Shown: positions 35,644-45,295 of the stretch, piece after piece
Layout: each line of letters begins with the position of its first letter
Numbering within the stretch: the first letter of the stretch is position 1
Source: Devosia sp.
GTDB lineage: Bacteria; Pseudomonadota; Alphaproteobacteria; Rhizobiales; Devosiaceae
NCBI RefSeq assembly: GCF_024707125.1
Contig: NZ_JANQAH010000011.1
Coordinates: 124,001-188,000, forward strand
DNA length: 64,000 nucleotides
Reading direction: 5' to 3'
Program-made: the position numbers and the translations under genes
The notes under the pieces: generated by a model
The model's input: only the letters and a program-made list of their open reading frames with translations
Database searches by the model: none
What the model was told of the DNA's origin: nothing

Positions 35644-37884
35644 TCAATTCGACGCCGCCTCAGTCTCTTTCGCCGCCCGCACTTCACCGCGATACGCAAA
35701 CCGCTCCAGCCCGCCAATATCGGTAAACTTCGGCAAGGTCCCAAGATCGACCTTGTTGAGCACCACGCCGACGACATGATCGGCCAATTCCGGCTCGCGC
35801 TCGAACACGCCGCGCACCAGGCGCCGCGGGGTCTTGCCCCATTCGGTCACCAGCACACTGGCATCGGTCAGCGGCAGCAATGAGAGCGCATCGATCACCG
35901 GCCCCAGCGCCGGCAGGTCGACGATAACATAATCAAACTGCCCGCGCGCCTCGGCCAGCACCTTCTGCATGGCAATGCTTGAGAGATCGCCCCCGCCCGC
36001 CTCCGGCGCACTGGCCGAGAGCATGACGAGCCCAGTTTCGAGATCCGTCGTCGCCGCATTGCGCCAATCACCCTGTTGCGAAGGCATGATCCGCGTCGGA
36101 ATGCCGTTCCGCCCCGCACCAAGATCAGCATCGAGCAGCAGCACCCGCGACCCCATCGCCGTCAGCATTTCCGCAAACGACAAGGCAAAGGTCGATTTCC
36201 CCTCATTGGGCAAAACCGACAGCACACCGACCACGGCGGTACCGCGATCGGACACCGGCTGCAACACCAGCCGCGTCGATTTCAGCGCCTCGGCATAAGG
36301 CGCACCCCATCGCCGCCCGACCCGCGTGCCCAAGGCTCCACGCACCAGCGCGCGAATGCTCCTCTGCCGCGCCTCTGCGCTATCGCCGCGCCCGATCTGC
36401 AGCTTCGGCATATAGCCCAGGAACCGCATCCCAAGCTCGCGACGCACCTGCGCCCCAGTCCGGAATCCACTCTCGCGCAGTTCGTTGAGAACACCCAGCA
36501 CCGCACCAAAGAAACACCCGGCAATCACCGCCGCTGCCAGAATAACCATGGTCCTCGGGCTCGACGGCTGCTCCGGCAACAGCGCATCAGTCACGATACG
36601 CACCGACGGAATAGGGAAACTCTGCCGCTGCACCGCCTCCTCGTAGCGCGCAAGGTAGCTGTTATAGAGCGTGCGCAAAGCATCGGAACGCTGCTGCAAC
36701 TCATTAAGCCGCACCTGCTCCTGCCCAATCGCACCCGCACTCTGCCCTTCAGCATTGATATCGCCCCGAAGCCCGGCTTCCTGCTCCTGCGCAATGGCCA
36801 ACTGCGTGCGATATTGCTGATCAAGATTCTGCAGCAGCGCAAAAATCCGGCTATCCAGCGCGCCCTTCTCCGCCTTCAGCACCGCGAGCTGCGGATGGTC
36901 GGCGCCATAGCTGGCCTCCACCTCGGCAATCCGGCTCGTCAGCGTCGCCACCTGATTGCGCAGCAGGGAAAGCTCCGCAGGATCGGTCTGGGCGCCACTC
37001 AGCAGCGCCACCGCGCTCGAGGCCATCTCCGGCCCTGCCGCCACCACGGCGCCAACCTGTGCCGACAGCGCCCGCAGCCGCGCCGTTTCCGCCTGCGCAT
37101 CCGCCAACTTGGTAGAAAGGCTTTCAATCCGCTGGGTCGTCAGATCGCGATCCTGCCCCACGGACAGCCCCGTTTCCTGCCGATATTGTTCGATGGCCAG
37201 AATAGCCTGCCGCTGGCTCTCGCCAATCTCGGCCAACCGCTGCTGCAGCCAGTCCGCCGCCGCGCCCGTCGCCTCAAGTTCCGCGTTAAGCTGATCCTGC
37301 AGCAGCGCCTCGCCATAGGCCCGCGCAATCCTCTGCGCCAGCTCCGGCGTCGCCGCTTCATAACCGACACGAATGAGCGAGCTTCGTCCCATGCGGTCAA
37401 CGACCACATTGGCGCGCAACATACCCACCACCTCATCAAGGCTCGCCTCCAGCGCCACCGGCTGCGCCCGCGGCCCAAGCCCGATCAGGCTTTTAACCCG
37501 CTGGCTGAACGATGGCGGCGGATTGAGAAATTCCTGATCCGTCATCAGGTTTTCCGCCTCGGCCACCGCCTTGGCCACACGGCTCGAGCGCAAAACCTCG
37601 ATCTGATTGAGCACCTGCGCCTCAAGATCGGTTGCGCTGGTAGACACTGCCTCCCCGCTGGTCACCTGCTCAAGCTTCTTGTCGATCAGGATTTGTCCGG
37701 CCGACAGATAGCTCCTTGGCGCCATGGCCAAATAAAACCCGGCCAGCAGCACCATCATTGCCACGCAAAGCCCAAGCACCAGCGCCTGCCGCCTGATCAG
37801 CGAAAAGATTCGATCGAGATCGATGGTCTTCAGGTCCGATGGCTGGGGCGCCACCGCTTCGGGATACATGTTCTTTTCAAGCAT
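35644..37884 (-). CDS. exoP: Chain-length / tyrosine-autokinase-like protein, ExoP type
   Basis: A 746-residue inner-membrane protein controlling polymerisation and export of the exopolysaccharide. The N-terminal Wzz region has a first helix (LVLGLCVAMMVLLAGFYLAM), a long periplasmic coiled-coil part, and a second helix (TMVILAAAVIAGCFFGAVLG). The cytoplasmic C-terminus is a BY-kinase/ParA-like ATPase with Walker A LPNEGKSTFA and Walker A' LLLDADLGAG, then YVIVDLPALGPVIDA. The C-terminal tail has only one tyrosine (FAYRGEV), not the usual cluster, so autophosphorylation may be limited. The ATG at 37884 has AAGGA upstream; a second ATG is at 37869. It is the last gene of exoL-exoA-exoM-exoP. 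Confidence 0.92.
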   Translation of the reverse strand: MLEKNMYPEAVAPQPSDLKTIDLDRIFSLIRRQALVLGLCVAMMVLLAGFYLAMAPRSYLSAGQILIDKKLEQVTSGEAVSTSATDLEAQVLNQIEVLRSSRVAKAVAEAENLMTDQEFLNPPPSFSQRVKSLIGLGPRAQPVALEASLDEVVGMLRANVVVDRMGRSSLIRVGYEAATPELAQRIARAYGEALLQDQLNAELEATGAAADWLQQRLAEIGESQRQAILAIEQYRQETGLSVGQDRDLTTQRIESLSTKLADAQAETARLRALSAQVGAVVAAGPEMASSAVALLSGAQTDPAELSLLRNQVATLTSRIAEVEASYGADHPQLAVLKAEKGALDSRIFALLQNLDQQYRTQLAIAQEQEAGLRGDINAEGQSAGAIGQEQVRLNELQQRSDALRTLYNSYLARYEEAVQRQSFPIPSVRIVTDALLPEQPSSPRTMVILAAAVIAGCFFGAVLGVLNELRESGFRTGAQVRRELGMRFLGYMPKLQIGRGDSAEARQRSIRALVRGALGTRVGRRWGAPYAEALKSTRLVLQPVSDRGTAVVGVLSVLPNEGKSTFALSFAEMLTAMGSRVLLLDADLGAGRNGIPTRIMPSQQGDWRNAATTDLETGLVMLSASAPEAGGGDLSSIAMQKVLAEARGQFDYVIVDLPALGPVIDALSLLPLTDASVLVTEWGKTPRRLVRGVFEREPELADHVVGVVLNKVDLGTLPKFTDIGGLERFAYRGEVRAAKETEAASN

Positions 37885-37907
37885 ATCGTGTCCTTGGCTG
37901 TTTCAGC

Positions 37908-38798
37908 TCAGGAAGCGGCCGGCTGGCCGTAATGTTCAGCTTGCGCGAGGCCGAGAATGCCCCCCGCCACGCCCATGTGGAGCACCGCGCGCAGCCAGTT
38001 GCGGCGCCGCGATACCGGCGAAAACACCGTCAGTCCGGCCATCACACAGCAAAAGGAAATCTTGGCCATCACCACCGGCAGGCTCTTGAGCCGCGCACCG
38101 CCCAGCAGCATGCCATGCGTCTGCCCAAACCGCAGACGGCGCTTGGTCAGCCAATCCATGCTCGCCCGCGCCGCCGGCACCGGCTCCTCGACCACGGCCT
38201 CCGGCGCATAGTCAATCTTCCCGCCCAGCCCCGTCAGCCGATAGAAAAAGTCCGTATCTTCCCCGCCCGACCGGCCCAGCGCCACATTGAAGCGCAGCGC
38301 CCGGAACGGCGCCACCCAGCGGATCAGCACATTGCAGGTATAGCCCGTGCGAATTTCCCCGCCGACAAACACCGGCAGCGTCGAGTGGAAATCCCCCTCG
38401 ACCATCCATTCCGGTGCATCCGGCTCATAGATCGCCCGCACCGGCCCAAGCACCGCCGCCGCGCCACTCGCTTGCGCCTTTTCGAGCAAAGCCTTCAGCC
38501 AGCCCTGGCTCACCACCTCGTCGTCATCGACAAAGGCAACGAAATCGCCATCCGCCGCTTCAAGACAGGCATTGCGCGCGACGCAAATATTGGCCGCCGG
38601 CGCATGCACGTAGGTGACCGGCATGCCCATTTTCTTCCGCAGCGCCTCGACCCGTTCCAGCGCCGAGGGCACCTCGTCATTGTCAGCCACGATCACGCGC
38701 AGCTCATGCACGCCGCGATCAAGCCGCGCCACCGAGCGCAGCGTTTCGACCAGAAACGGCCGCCTGAAAGTGCAGATGCAGATATCGATCCGTGCCAT
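37908..38798 (-). CDS. exoM: Family 2 glucosyltransferase, ExoM-like
   Basis: A 296-residue glycosyltransferase for repeat-unit assembly. It opens MARIDICICTFRRPFLVETL, typical of ExoM, and has AANICVARNACLEAA, DXD motif AFVDDDEVVSQGWL and GGEDTDFFYRLTGLGGKIDY. In succinoglycan systems ExoM adds a beta-1,4 glucose. The ATG at 38798 is six bases after the exoA stop; exoP begins 23 bases after its own stop. Confidence 0.88.
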   Translation of the reverse strand: MARIDICICTFRRPFLVETLRSVARLDRGVHELRVIVADNDEVPSALERVEALRKKMGMPVTYVHAPAANICVARNACLEAADGDFVAFVDDDEVVSQGWLKALLEKAQASGAAAVLGPVRAIYEPDAPEWMVEGDFHSTLPVFVGGEIRTGYTCNVLIRWVAPFRALRFNVALGRSGGEDTDFFYRLTGLGGKIDYAPEAVVEEPVPAARASMDWLTKRRLRFGQTHGMLLGGARLKSLPVVMAKISFCCVMAGLTVFSPVSRRRNWLRAVLHMGVAGGILGLAQAEHYGQPAAS

Positions 38799-38804
38799 TC
38801 GGCC

Positions 38805-39800
38805 TCACACGGTTTCGCGCCGGAACGGGCGCTGAACGAGATGCAGCCAAAACCCCGACGACCAGGCGAAATGCATGATCATCGCGGCCCAGCCAACGAG
38901 CGGAGACAACACCATCGGCGTGCCATATTCGGGATAGTGTTTGCGAGCCGCAGCCATGCCGAGCGCAATGCACCCGACGCCCCACAGCGCCAGCGGAATG
39001 ATAAAGGCCCAGTGCCAGATCGACAGCACCGCCAGGAGCACCACCGGCAAGATCGCCAGCGGCGCCATCTGCCGCAAGCGCGGTCGCATCCGGTGCTTCA
39101 GGATATTAGCTGCCCTGCCCCCGCCATAGCCGAAATACTGTCGGAACAGCCCCGCCATGGTCGAACGCGGATAGTAGATCATGCCGGTTCGGTCAGTGAG
39201 CCAGATCGTGTGCCCCACCGCCCGCAGCCGGACATCAAGCTCCGCGTCCTCATTGGCGCGGAACGTCTCGTCATAGCCACCGACCTGCCGAAACGCATCG
39301 ACCCGCATCAGCGCATGATGCCCATGGTCAACCGGCCCGCTACCGAGCCCCATGCGATGCGCCGAACCACCGGTACCGATCGGCGAATTCTGCGCCGTCG
39401 CCACCGCCTGCTGAAAGGCCGCATGGCCCTTGGTCGTCATCGGCACGACAACACTGGCCACGCCGCGCTCCTCCGCCTCAGCGACCAGCGTGCGGCAGAA
39501 ATCGTCGGGATAGGTCCCATGCGCATCGATGCGGATGAGATAGTCCATCCAATCGCCAAACTGCGCCACAGCCAGATTGATCGCCGCCGACTGTATCCGC
39601 CGCGGATTGTGCATCAGCGTGACGCGCGGCGCCTCGACCGCCCGTGCCAGCACGATATCCCGCGTCCCGTCGGTACTGCCGCCATCGGCCACGACCACAC
39701 GCGCATCCAGTGCCTCCGCTTCGGCCAGCAACAGATCGAGCAGCGGCCCGATATGCCGGCTCTCGTTTAGCGTCGGCACGATGATGAGAACGCCACTCAT
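38805..39800 (-). CDS. exoA: Family 2 glucosyltransferase, ExoA-like
   Basis: A 331-residue membrane-associated glycosyltransferase. It opens VLIIVPTLNESRHIGPLLDL, has VVADGGSTDGTRDI, RIDAHGTYPDDF at the DXD position, GHHALMRVDAFRQVGGYDE and RANEDAELDVRLR, then C-terminal helices (LAILPVVLLAVLSIWHWAF). This is the ExoA pattern (beta-1,3-glucosyltransferase adding the second sugar). The ATG at 39800 has GGAG upstream and overlaps the exoL stop as ATGA; the frame extends to 40073 but that part lies inside exoL. Confidence 0.9.
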   Translation of the reverse strand: MSGVLIIVPTLNESRHIGPLLDLLLAEAEALDARVVVADGGSTDGTRDIVLARAVEAPRVTLMHNPRRIQSAAINLAVAQFGDWMDYLIRIDAHGTYPDDFCRTLVAEAEERGVASVVVPMTTKGHAAFQQAVATAQNSPIGTGGSAHRMGLGSGPVDHGHHALMRVDAFRQVGGYDETFRANEDAELDVRLRAVGHTIWLTDRTGMIYYPRSTMAGLFRQYFGYGGGRAANILKHRMRPRLRQMAPLAILPVVLLAVLSIWHWAFIIPLALWGVGCIALGMAAARKHYPEYGTPMVLSPLVGWAAMIMHFAWSSGFWLHLVQRPFRRETV

Positions 39801-40969
39801 GCCGCCAACTCCGTCTCTCGTTTGATCCCGGCGACACCCGCCAGCCGCGACACCAGCGCCACGCATTCCTCCGCCTCGCAGCGAAACGCTCGCTTTCCAA
39901 CGGCAGCAACAGCTCCCGCCAGCTCCCGCAGCCGCTCCGGCGTCATCCCGCCAAAAAACTCGACCAGCGTCTGTTGCTCGATATCGGGAATGACGACACC
40001 AATCCCATGCCGCTCGACAAAAGCCGCCGTCTCGGTGCCGGCCAGTGCGATCGGGATCGCCCCATTGAGGCACCCCTCATAAATCCGGTTGGGCAGCAGC
40101 CAGGCCGAGTTCTGCCCCTCCTCGAAGAAGTCGATGGCCCAGACCAGATGCACACCCGAATAGATCGCGGCGAGGTCATCGGGGTACCGATACGCTCCGC
40201 CAAACGCGACATGTGGCGCGGCCTCGACAATCCCATGAAAATCCTCGAACTCCGTCAGCGCCGGGCGCCCGCGCAGGGTCACCTCCAGCTTGCCGCCCAG
40301 CGCCCGCGAAACGCCATCCAGCGCCGCCAACGACTTTTTGCACCGCAGCGCCCCAAACCAGCCGAGCTGCACCGGGCCCTCGACGCCATCCAGCGCCGAA
40401 TTGCGCCCGACGGCATCATGCCCAGGCGCAAAAACCTTGTTCTCGATCAGCACCGCCGGCGGCGCCCCCTGCTCGTCAAAATAGCGTTCGAGAAATGCCG
40501 GCGAACTCGTAATCAGCAGGTTGGCCCGCCGCATCAGCCGCTGCTCCACGGCCCGCATGCCGCGCCCCAGCCTGTCCTGCCGCAGCATCAGCCGATGGAT
40601 ATCGAGGCATTCATAGACCAGCGCCGGCGGCTCATCCCAAAGCGACAGCAGCCCCTCGGCCACCGCCAGCATTTCAAGATTGCGCGCAATGATCACATCC
40701 GGCCGCACCAGCGCCTTGGCCCAGCGCTTGGCGCCATAGCGCGCCTTCAGCGTCGCCAGCAGCCGCTGCAGCATGCGCGCGTCATGGGTAATATCGAGTT
40801 CGACCACAGTTTTGGCCGGCAGATCCGCCACTGGCGCATCGGCGCGGCGAAACCCGGCTATCTCCACCTCGGCTCCGCCGAGGCGCAGCATGGCCAACCG
40901 CCGCGCTACCGCGGGGTCGGAGAGGTTGTGGACCAGGTAGAGAATTCTCGGCAAGAACGCATCTCCCAT
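39797..40969 (-). CDS. exoL: Glycosyltransferase, ExoL-like
   Basis: A 390-residue GT-B type glycosyltransferase. It begins RILYLVHNLSDPAVARRLAML, has RPDVIIARNLEMLAVA, VYECLDIHRLML, LITSSPAFLERYF and LPNRIYEGCLNGAIPIALAGTE. The LGWFGALRCKKSL stretch is the start of the second Rossmann half. These are ExoL features (third sugar, beta-1,4). The ATG at 40969 opens the exoL-exoA-exoM-exoP run; 163 bases separate it from the UvrA-like gene and should contain the promoter. Confidence 0.87.
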   Translation of the reverse strand: MGDAFLPRILYLVHNLSDPAVARRLAMLRLGGAEVEIAGFRRADAPVADLPAKTVVELDITHDARMLQRLLATLKARYGAKRWAKALVRPDVIIARNLEMLAVAEGLLSLWDEPPALVYECLDIHRLMLRQDRLGRGMRAVEQRLMRRANLLITSSPAFLERYFDEQGAPPAVLIENKVFAPGHDAVGRNSALDGVEGPVQLGWFGALRCKKSLAALDGVSRALGGKLEVTLRGRPALTEFEDFHGIVEAAPHVAFGGAYRYPDDLAAIYSGVHLVWAIDFFEEGQNSAWLLPNRIYEGCLNGAIPIALAGTETAAFVERHGIGVVIPDIEQQTLVEFFGGMTPERLRELAGAVAAVGKRAFRCEAEECVALVSRLAGVAGIKRETELAA

Positions 40970-41132
40970 CCAAAGCTAAGAGCCTAAATGGACGAGGAGA
41001 AAGCCATGCGGTCAACGCGACCCAGAGGGACGAAGCGCTGCACCCAGCGCATGCCCCAAAGCCGCCACAATTGAAACGCGGCAAGGCGGGGCTTTGCGCA
41101 ACGCCGCCCCGCCTATGCCACAAGTCGAATCC

Positions 41133-43391
41133 CTAGCGCGCTGCCAGATGCTGCCCGGTCAAGGAGTGTTTTGCCTTGGCAAGATCAGCCGGAACGCCCT
41201 CAAACTGCACATTCCCGCCTTCATTCCCCGCCCCCGGCCCCAGGTCGATCACCCAGTCGGCGCGCGAAATCACATCGAGATTGTGCTCGATGACGATCAC
41301 CGAAGACCCCGCTTCCACCAGCCGGTCAAACAGCCCGATCAGCGTATCGACGTCGTTCATGTGCAGGCCCGTCGTCGGCTCGTCGAGCACATAGATATTG
41401 CCCTTCTTGCCCAGCTCCGCGGCGAGCTTCAGCCGCTGCCGTTCCCCACCCGACAGTGTCGAAAGCGGCTGCCCCAGCGTCAGATAGCCGAGCCCCACAT
41501 CCACCAGCCCCTGCAGGATTTTCGCCACCGCCGGCTCGGTGAAAAACTTCGCTGCGTCCTCGATGCTCATCTCATAGACATCGGCAATCGACTTGCCGCG
41601 CAGCTCATGCGCCAGCACTTCGGGAAGGAACCGCTTCCCCTCGCAGGTCTCGCAAGTCGTCACCATCGGATCCAAATGCGCGAGATCGGTATAGATCACC
41701 CCGAGCCCATTGCAGTCCGGACATGCCCCCTTGGAATTGGCGGAAAACAGCGACGCCTCAACCCCATTGGCCTTCGCAAACGCCTTCCGCACATTGTCCA
41801 GAATACCCGTATAGGTCGCCGTATTGCTCCGGCGCGACCCGCGCGCCAGGTTCTGGTCGATGATGATCGTGTCTGGATAAGCCGTGGGCAGACACCCCTG
41901 GATCAGGCTCGATTTCCCCGACCCGGCCACACCCGTCACCGCGGTAAGAACCCCGCGCGGAATAGCGACCGACACATCCTTGAGATTATTGATCCCCGCC
42001 TTCTCGATCTTCAGCGCCTCACCCTTGGCCGCCCGCACCTTGTCCTTGATCGGCTGATGCTTCTTCATGTGATTGCCGGTCAGCGTCCCCGAACCCAGCA
42101 AGCCATCGAAGTCGCCCTGATAGACCACCTCACCGCCCTTCGATCCGGCGAACGGCCCCATGTCGACCACATGGTCAGCAATGGCGATCATGTCCGGCTT
42201 GTGCTCGACAATGAGCACCGTATTGCCCTTGTCCCGGAGCTGCGTCATCAGCCCCGCCAGCCGTCCCACATCATGCGGATGCAGCCCCACCGAAGGCTCG
42301 TCGAACACATAGGTGATATCGGTCAGCGACGACCCCAGGTGCCGCACCATCTTCACCCGCTGGCTCTCCCCGCCCGACAGCGTCGAACTCTCGCGGTCAA
42401 GGCTGAGATAACCCAGCCCAATCGTGACCAGGTTCTCGAGCCGCAACGCCAGCGCCTCCAGCATCGGCCCCACCTGCGGCGCCTTGATGGACCGAATGAA
42501 CGGCGCCAGATCGCTCACCTGCATGCCGGAGAGATCGGCAATCGACTTGCCCTTGATCGTGGACGTCAGCGCCGCCTGATTGAGCCGCGTCCCGTGACAA
42601 GCCGGACAGACGGCGCGGGTAAAAATCTTCTCATATTCGCGCAGCACGTGCGGCTGCAGGCTTTCCGGGTCCTTCGATCCGAGCCCGGTCTTGAGCCGCG
42701 AGACCACACCCTCATAGGTCAGCCCGATCTTGCCCACTTTGATCTTGCGGCCATCATTGAGGTGGAAGAGATTGAAGCGTTCTTCCTCGGAATAGTCCTT
42801 GATCGGCTTGTCCATGTCGAACAGGCCCGAATTGGCGAAGATTTCCCACCACCAGCTGTCGACCGAAAAGTCCTTGGGCAGCAGCGCACCTTCCTTGAGC
42901 GATTTGCTCTCGTCCACCACCGCCGACATATCCATAGCGGCCACCTGCCCGATCCCTTCGCAATCGGGGCACATGCCGCGCGGATCGTTGTAAGAGTAGA
43001 GCGAAGGCGCCCCCAGCTTCGGCTCTGCCAGTCGCGAAAACAGCACCCGCAACATCTGCGCCGCATCGGTCACCGTCGCCACCGTCGAGCGCGAATTGCC
43101 GCCCAACCGCTGCTGGTCGACAATGATCGCCGCCGAAATGTTTTCCAGCTGATCGGCGTCCGGCTGCCCATAGCGCGGCATGAATTGCTGCACGAAAGCG
43201 GGATAAGTCTCGTTGATCAGCCGCTGGCTCTCGGCCGCAATGGTCCCGAACACCAGCGACGATTTTCCCGACCCCGAAACCCCGGTAAAAACCGTGATCT
43301 TGCGCTTCGGAATATCGAGCGACACATCCCTGAGATTGTTCTCCCTTGCCCCGCGAATGATGATCGAGCCGTAAGGCGTAGTGTCGGACAT
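41133..43391 (-). CDS. UvrA-like ABC ATPase of the drug-resistance (DrrC) type
   Basis: A 752-residue paralogue of UvrA with two ABC ATPase halves: Walker A GVSGSGKSSL and GVAGSGKSSL, signatures LSGGESQR and LSGGERQR, and Walker B YVFDEPSVGLH and YVLDEPTTGLH. Zinc-binding CPDC..G, CPAC, CPDC and CETC pairs are kept. It is about 190 residues shorter than housekeeping UvrA and probably lacks the UvrB-binding region. Such class III UvrA proteins (for example DrrC) accompany drug exporters and are thought to free DNA from intercalators. Here it follows an ABC-2 exporter pair and faces a TetR gene, which supports that role. It starts nine bases after the permease stop. Confidence 0.9.
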   Translation of the reverse strand: MSDTTPYGSIIIRGARENNLRDVSLDIPKRKITVFTGVSGSGKSSLVFGTIAAESQRLINETYPAFVQQFMPRYGQPDADQLENISAAIIVDQQRLGGNSRSTVATVTDAAQMLRVLFSRLAEPKLGAPSLYSYNDPRGMCPDCEGIGQVAAMDMSAVVDESKSLKEGALLPKDFSVDSWWWEIFANSGLFDMDKPIKDYSEEERFNLFHLNDGRKIKVGKIGLTYEGVVSRLKTGLGSKDPESLQPHVLREYEKIFTRAVCPACHGTRLNQAALTSTIKGKSIADLSGMQVSDLAPFIRSIKAPQVGPMLEALALRLENLVTIGLGYLSLDRESSTLSGGESQRVKMVRHLGSSLTDITYVFDEPSVGLHPHDVGRLAGLMTQLRDKGNTVLIVEHKPDMIAIADHVVDMGPFAGSKGGEVVYQGDFDGLLGSGTLTGNHMKKHQPIKDKVRAAKGEALKIEKAGINNLKDVSVAIPRGVLTAVTGVAGSGKSSLIQGCLPTAYPDTIIIDQNLARGSRRSNTATYTGILDNVRKAFAKANGVEASLFSANSKGACPDCNGLGVIYTDLAHLDPMVTTCETCEGKRFLPEVLAHELRGKSIADVYEMSIEDAAKFFTEPAVAKILQGLVDVGLGYLTLGQPLSTLSGGERQRLKLAAELGKKGNIYVLDEPTTGLHMNDVDTLIGLFDRLVEAGSSVIVIEHNLDVISRADWVIDLGPGAGNEGGNVQFEGVPADLAKAKHSLTGQHLAAR

Positions 43392-43400
43392 TGTTGCTCC

Positions 43401-44156
43401 CTAAAGCGAGGCTTTGCGAATTTGACTGACGCCGACGGCCAGGCCGACGGCGGCGACGATGACGGCAACCAACGCGCCGTACAAGACTGAGAGATCGGCG
43501 AAATTGCCGGCAAACAGCGCCCGTTCCGCCTCGACAAGATAGGTCAGCGGATTGAACCGGCTCAACGTATAGAGCCAGCCCGGCGCATTGGTCATGGGCA
43601 GCAACACCCCGCCCAGCAGCATCAGCGGCAGAGAGACGGAGTGGCTGACGAGATAGAACAGCGAACCATCATGCTTGGAGGCAATGGCCAGTGCATAGGA
43701 AAGCGAGGCCACCCCCACGCCAAAGAGCATCAGCAGCCCCAGGCCCAACAGCATCTGCAACGGATGCAAAGCCAAGCCGAACGGCACCGCCACCACGATC
43801 AGGATCAGCGCCTGCACCAGCAGCGGCATCAGTTCCTTAAGCGCACGCCCCACCATAATGGCCGGTCGGCTCATTGGCGTCGCCAGAAAACGCTCAAAAC
43901 TGCCGCTCATCAGCTCTTCGGTCAGCGCCCAGCCGCAGGAAACGGTGGTGAACAGCACCAGCATGACCACCATGCCCGGCACGAACCATTGCAACGGGCT
44001 CGCCCCATCCGGCCCGGGAACACTGCCCAGCAGCGGCACGAACAGCGCCAGATAGAGCAGCGGCTGCACGAGCCCGAAGACGATGTAGTACCAGCTCCGC
44101 AGCGTCGGGCCGATTTCGCGCCGGAAGGAAATAGTCGTGTCCGAAAGAAAAGCCAT
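43401..44156 (-). CDS. ABC-2 type export permease (DrrB-like)
   Basis: A 251-residue membrane protein with six helices of the ABC-2 family. The motifs SFERFLATPMSRPAIMVGRALKEL and RFNPLTYLVEAERALF are typical of drug and polysaccharide export permeases. Its start at 44156 is 13 bases after the ATPase gene, which supplies energy. Together they should export a hydrophobic drug or antibiotic. Confidence 0.9.
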   Translation of the reverse strand: MAFLSDTTISFRREIGPTLRSWYYIVFGLVQPLLYLALFVPLLGSVPGPDGASPLQWFVPGMVVMLVLFTTVSCGWALTEELMSGSFERFLATPMSRPAIMVGRALKELMPLLVQALILIVVAVPFGLALHPLQMLLGLGLLMLFGVGVASLSYALAIASKHDGSLFYLVSHSVSLPLMLLGGVLLPMTNAPGWLYTLSRFNPLTYLVEAERALFAGNFADLSVLYGALVAVIVAAVGLAVGVSQIRKASL

Positions 44157-44169
44157 TTTCTGATCCTCC

Positions 44170-45129
44170 TCAGACCGGCGCGCTTTCGCGCAGCGAACGG
44201 CCCGTCAGCCCCAAAAACACATCATCCAGCGTCGGCCGCTCCACCCGGGCGCTGATCGCTTCAATGCCTTCCTGGTGCAGTCGCCGAATGAATTCGGGCA
44301 GTAACGCCTCCCCATCCGGCAGCGCCACGATCAGGTTGCGCCCCTCCACCTTGGCGTCACGCGCCCCTGGCAAGTTCCGGGCAATCCCACCCGCCAGTGC
44401 CGCCTGATCCTCGCAGAGCACGCTGACATAAATGGCGTCCCCCGCCAGGTCCGCCTTGAGCCGCGCCGGCGTGTCGTCGGCAATGAGCACGCCATTGTCC
44501 ATCACCATCACCCGCTCAGCCATGGTGTCGGCCTCGTCGAGATAATGCGTGGTCAGAAAAATCGTCATGCCCGATTGCTGGCGGAGCTTGAGGATATGAT
44601 CCCAGAGATTGGCCCGGCTATGCGGATCGAGCCCTGTCGAGGGTTCATCGAGAAAGAGGATAGGCGGGGTATGCATCAACCCCAGCGCCACATCGAGCCG
44701 CCGCTTCTGCCCGCCCGAGAGCGAAGCACAATCCCGATCCGCCAGGCCATCAAGCTCCAGCATGCCCAGCAATTCATCCGCGCGCTTCTTCGCCGCCGCT
44801 GTCCCCAGCCGCTGCGCCTTGCCCTGTGTCACCAGCTCGTCGCGCACCCGGTGATAGGGCCCCGAGCCCGTGCCCTGCCCCACATAGCCAATGCGCCGCC
44901 GCACCTCGGCCGGCTCGCTCACCACATCGAATCCGCCGACATTGGCGCTGCCCGATGTCGGCGGCAGCAGCGTGGTCAGCATGCGCACCGATGTCGATTT
45001 GCCCGCCCCATTGGGCCCGAGAAAAGCCACCAGCTCTCCCTCGGCCACATCGAGGTTGAGCCCGCGCACCGCTTCCACCGGCCCGGCTTTGCTCTTGAAA
45101 GTCCGGACGAGGTCCCTTGCATGGATCAT
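44170..45129 (-). CDS. ABC exporter ATP-binding protein (DrrA-like)
   Basis: A 319-residue ATPase for the ABC-2 permease. It contains Walker A LGPNGAGKSTS, the Q-loop region YVGQGTGSGPY, signature LSGGQKRRLDVALGL, Walker B ILFLDEPSTGLDP and a C-terminal domain ending VERPTLDDVFLGLTG, the DrrA CREEM-like region. The ATG at 45129 has GGAGGG upstream; a longer frame to 45171 lacks similarity. It is the first gene of the minus-strand export operon and is divergent from the TetR gene. Confidence 0.92.
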   Translation of the reverse strand: MIHARDLVRTFKSKAGPVEAVRGLNLDVAEGELVAFLGPNGAGKSTSVRMLTTLLPPTSGSANVGGFDVVSEPAEVRRRIGYVGQGTGSGPYHRVRDELVTQGKAQRLGTAAAKKRADELLGMLELDGLADRDCASLSGGQKRRLDVALGLMHTPPILFLDEPSTGLDPHSRANLWDHILKLRQQSGMTIFLTTHYLDEADTMAERVMVMDNGVLIADDTPARLKADLAGDAIYVSVLCEDQAALAGGIARNLPGARDAKVEGRNLIVALPDGEALLPEFIRRLHQEGIEAISARVERPTLDDVFLGLTGRSLRESAPV

Positions 45130-45260
45130 TTTTCCCTCCGCTTGAACACACTGCTCCGGCCTCGCTGACATGACGTGTCAGCAAGCTCCATTTCGACAGT
45201 GTTCTCGACATTTCCGCACGAAGGCCTATAACTTCGTACGTCGCACAGGGTTTAATCAAA

Positions 45261-45274
45261 ACGCCGTACGGTGT
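45261..45274. promoter_or_regulatory. Candidate TetR operator in the divergent promoter
   Basis: ACGCCGTACGGTGT is nearly palindromic around CCGTACGG (one mismatched pair). It lies 22 bases before the TetR start and about 130 before the exporter start. A further CGTACG occurs at 45236. TetR proteins of this context usually bind such dyads to repress both directions; binding is inferred. Confidence 0.4.
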
Positions 45275-45295
45275 AAATAGTTATTTGAGGATTAG

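Noticed and set aside
37839..39770. 643-codon plus-strand frame opposite exoM and exoA
   Set aside because: Spans two real minus-strand genes and has no recognisable domain.
41000..41071. Short frame MRSTRPRGTK... with GAGGAGAAAG upstream, between exoL and the UvrA-like gene
   Set aside because: Only 22 codons, very basic, no hairpin or downstream plus-strand gene; ribosome-like sequence may be chance.
41094..43490. 798-codon plus-strand frame opposite the UvrA-like gene
   Set aside because: Antisense shadow; the minus strand carries clear ABC ATPase motifs.
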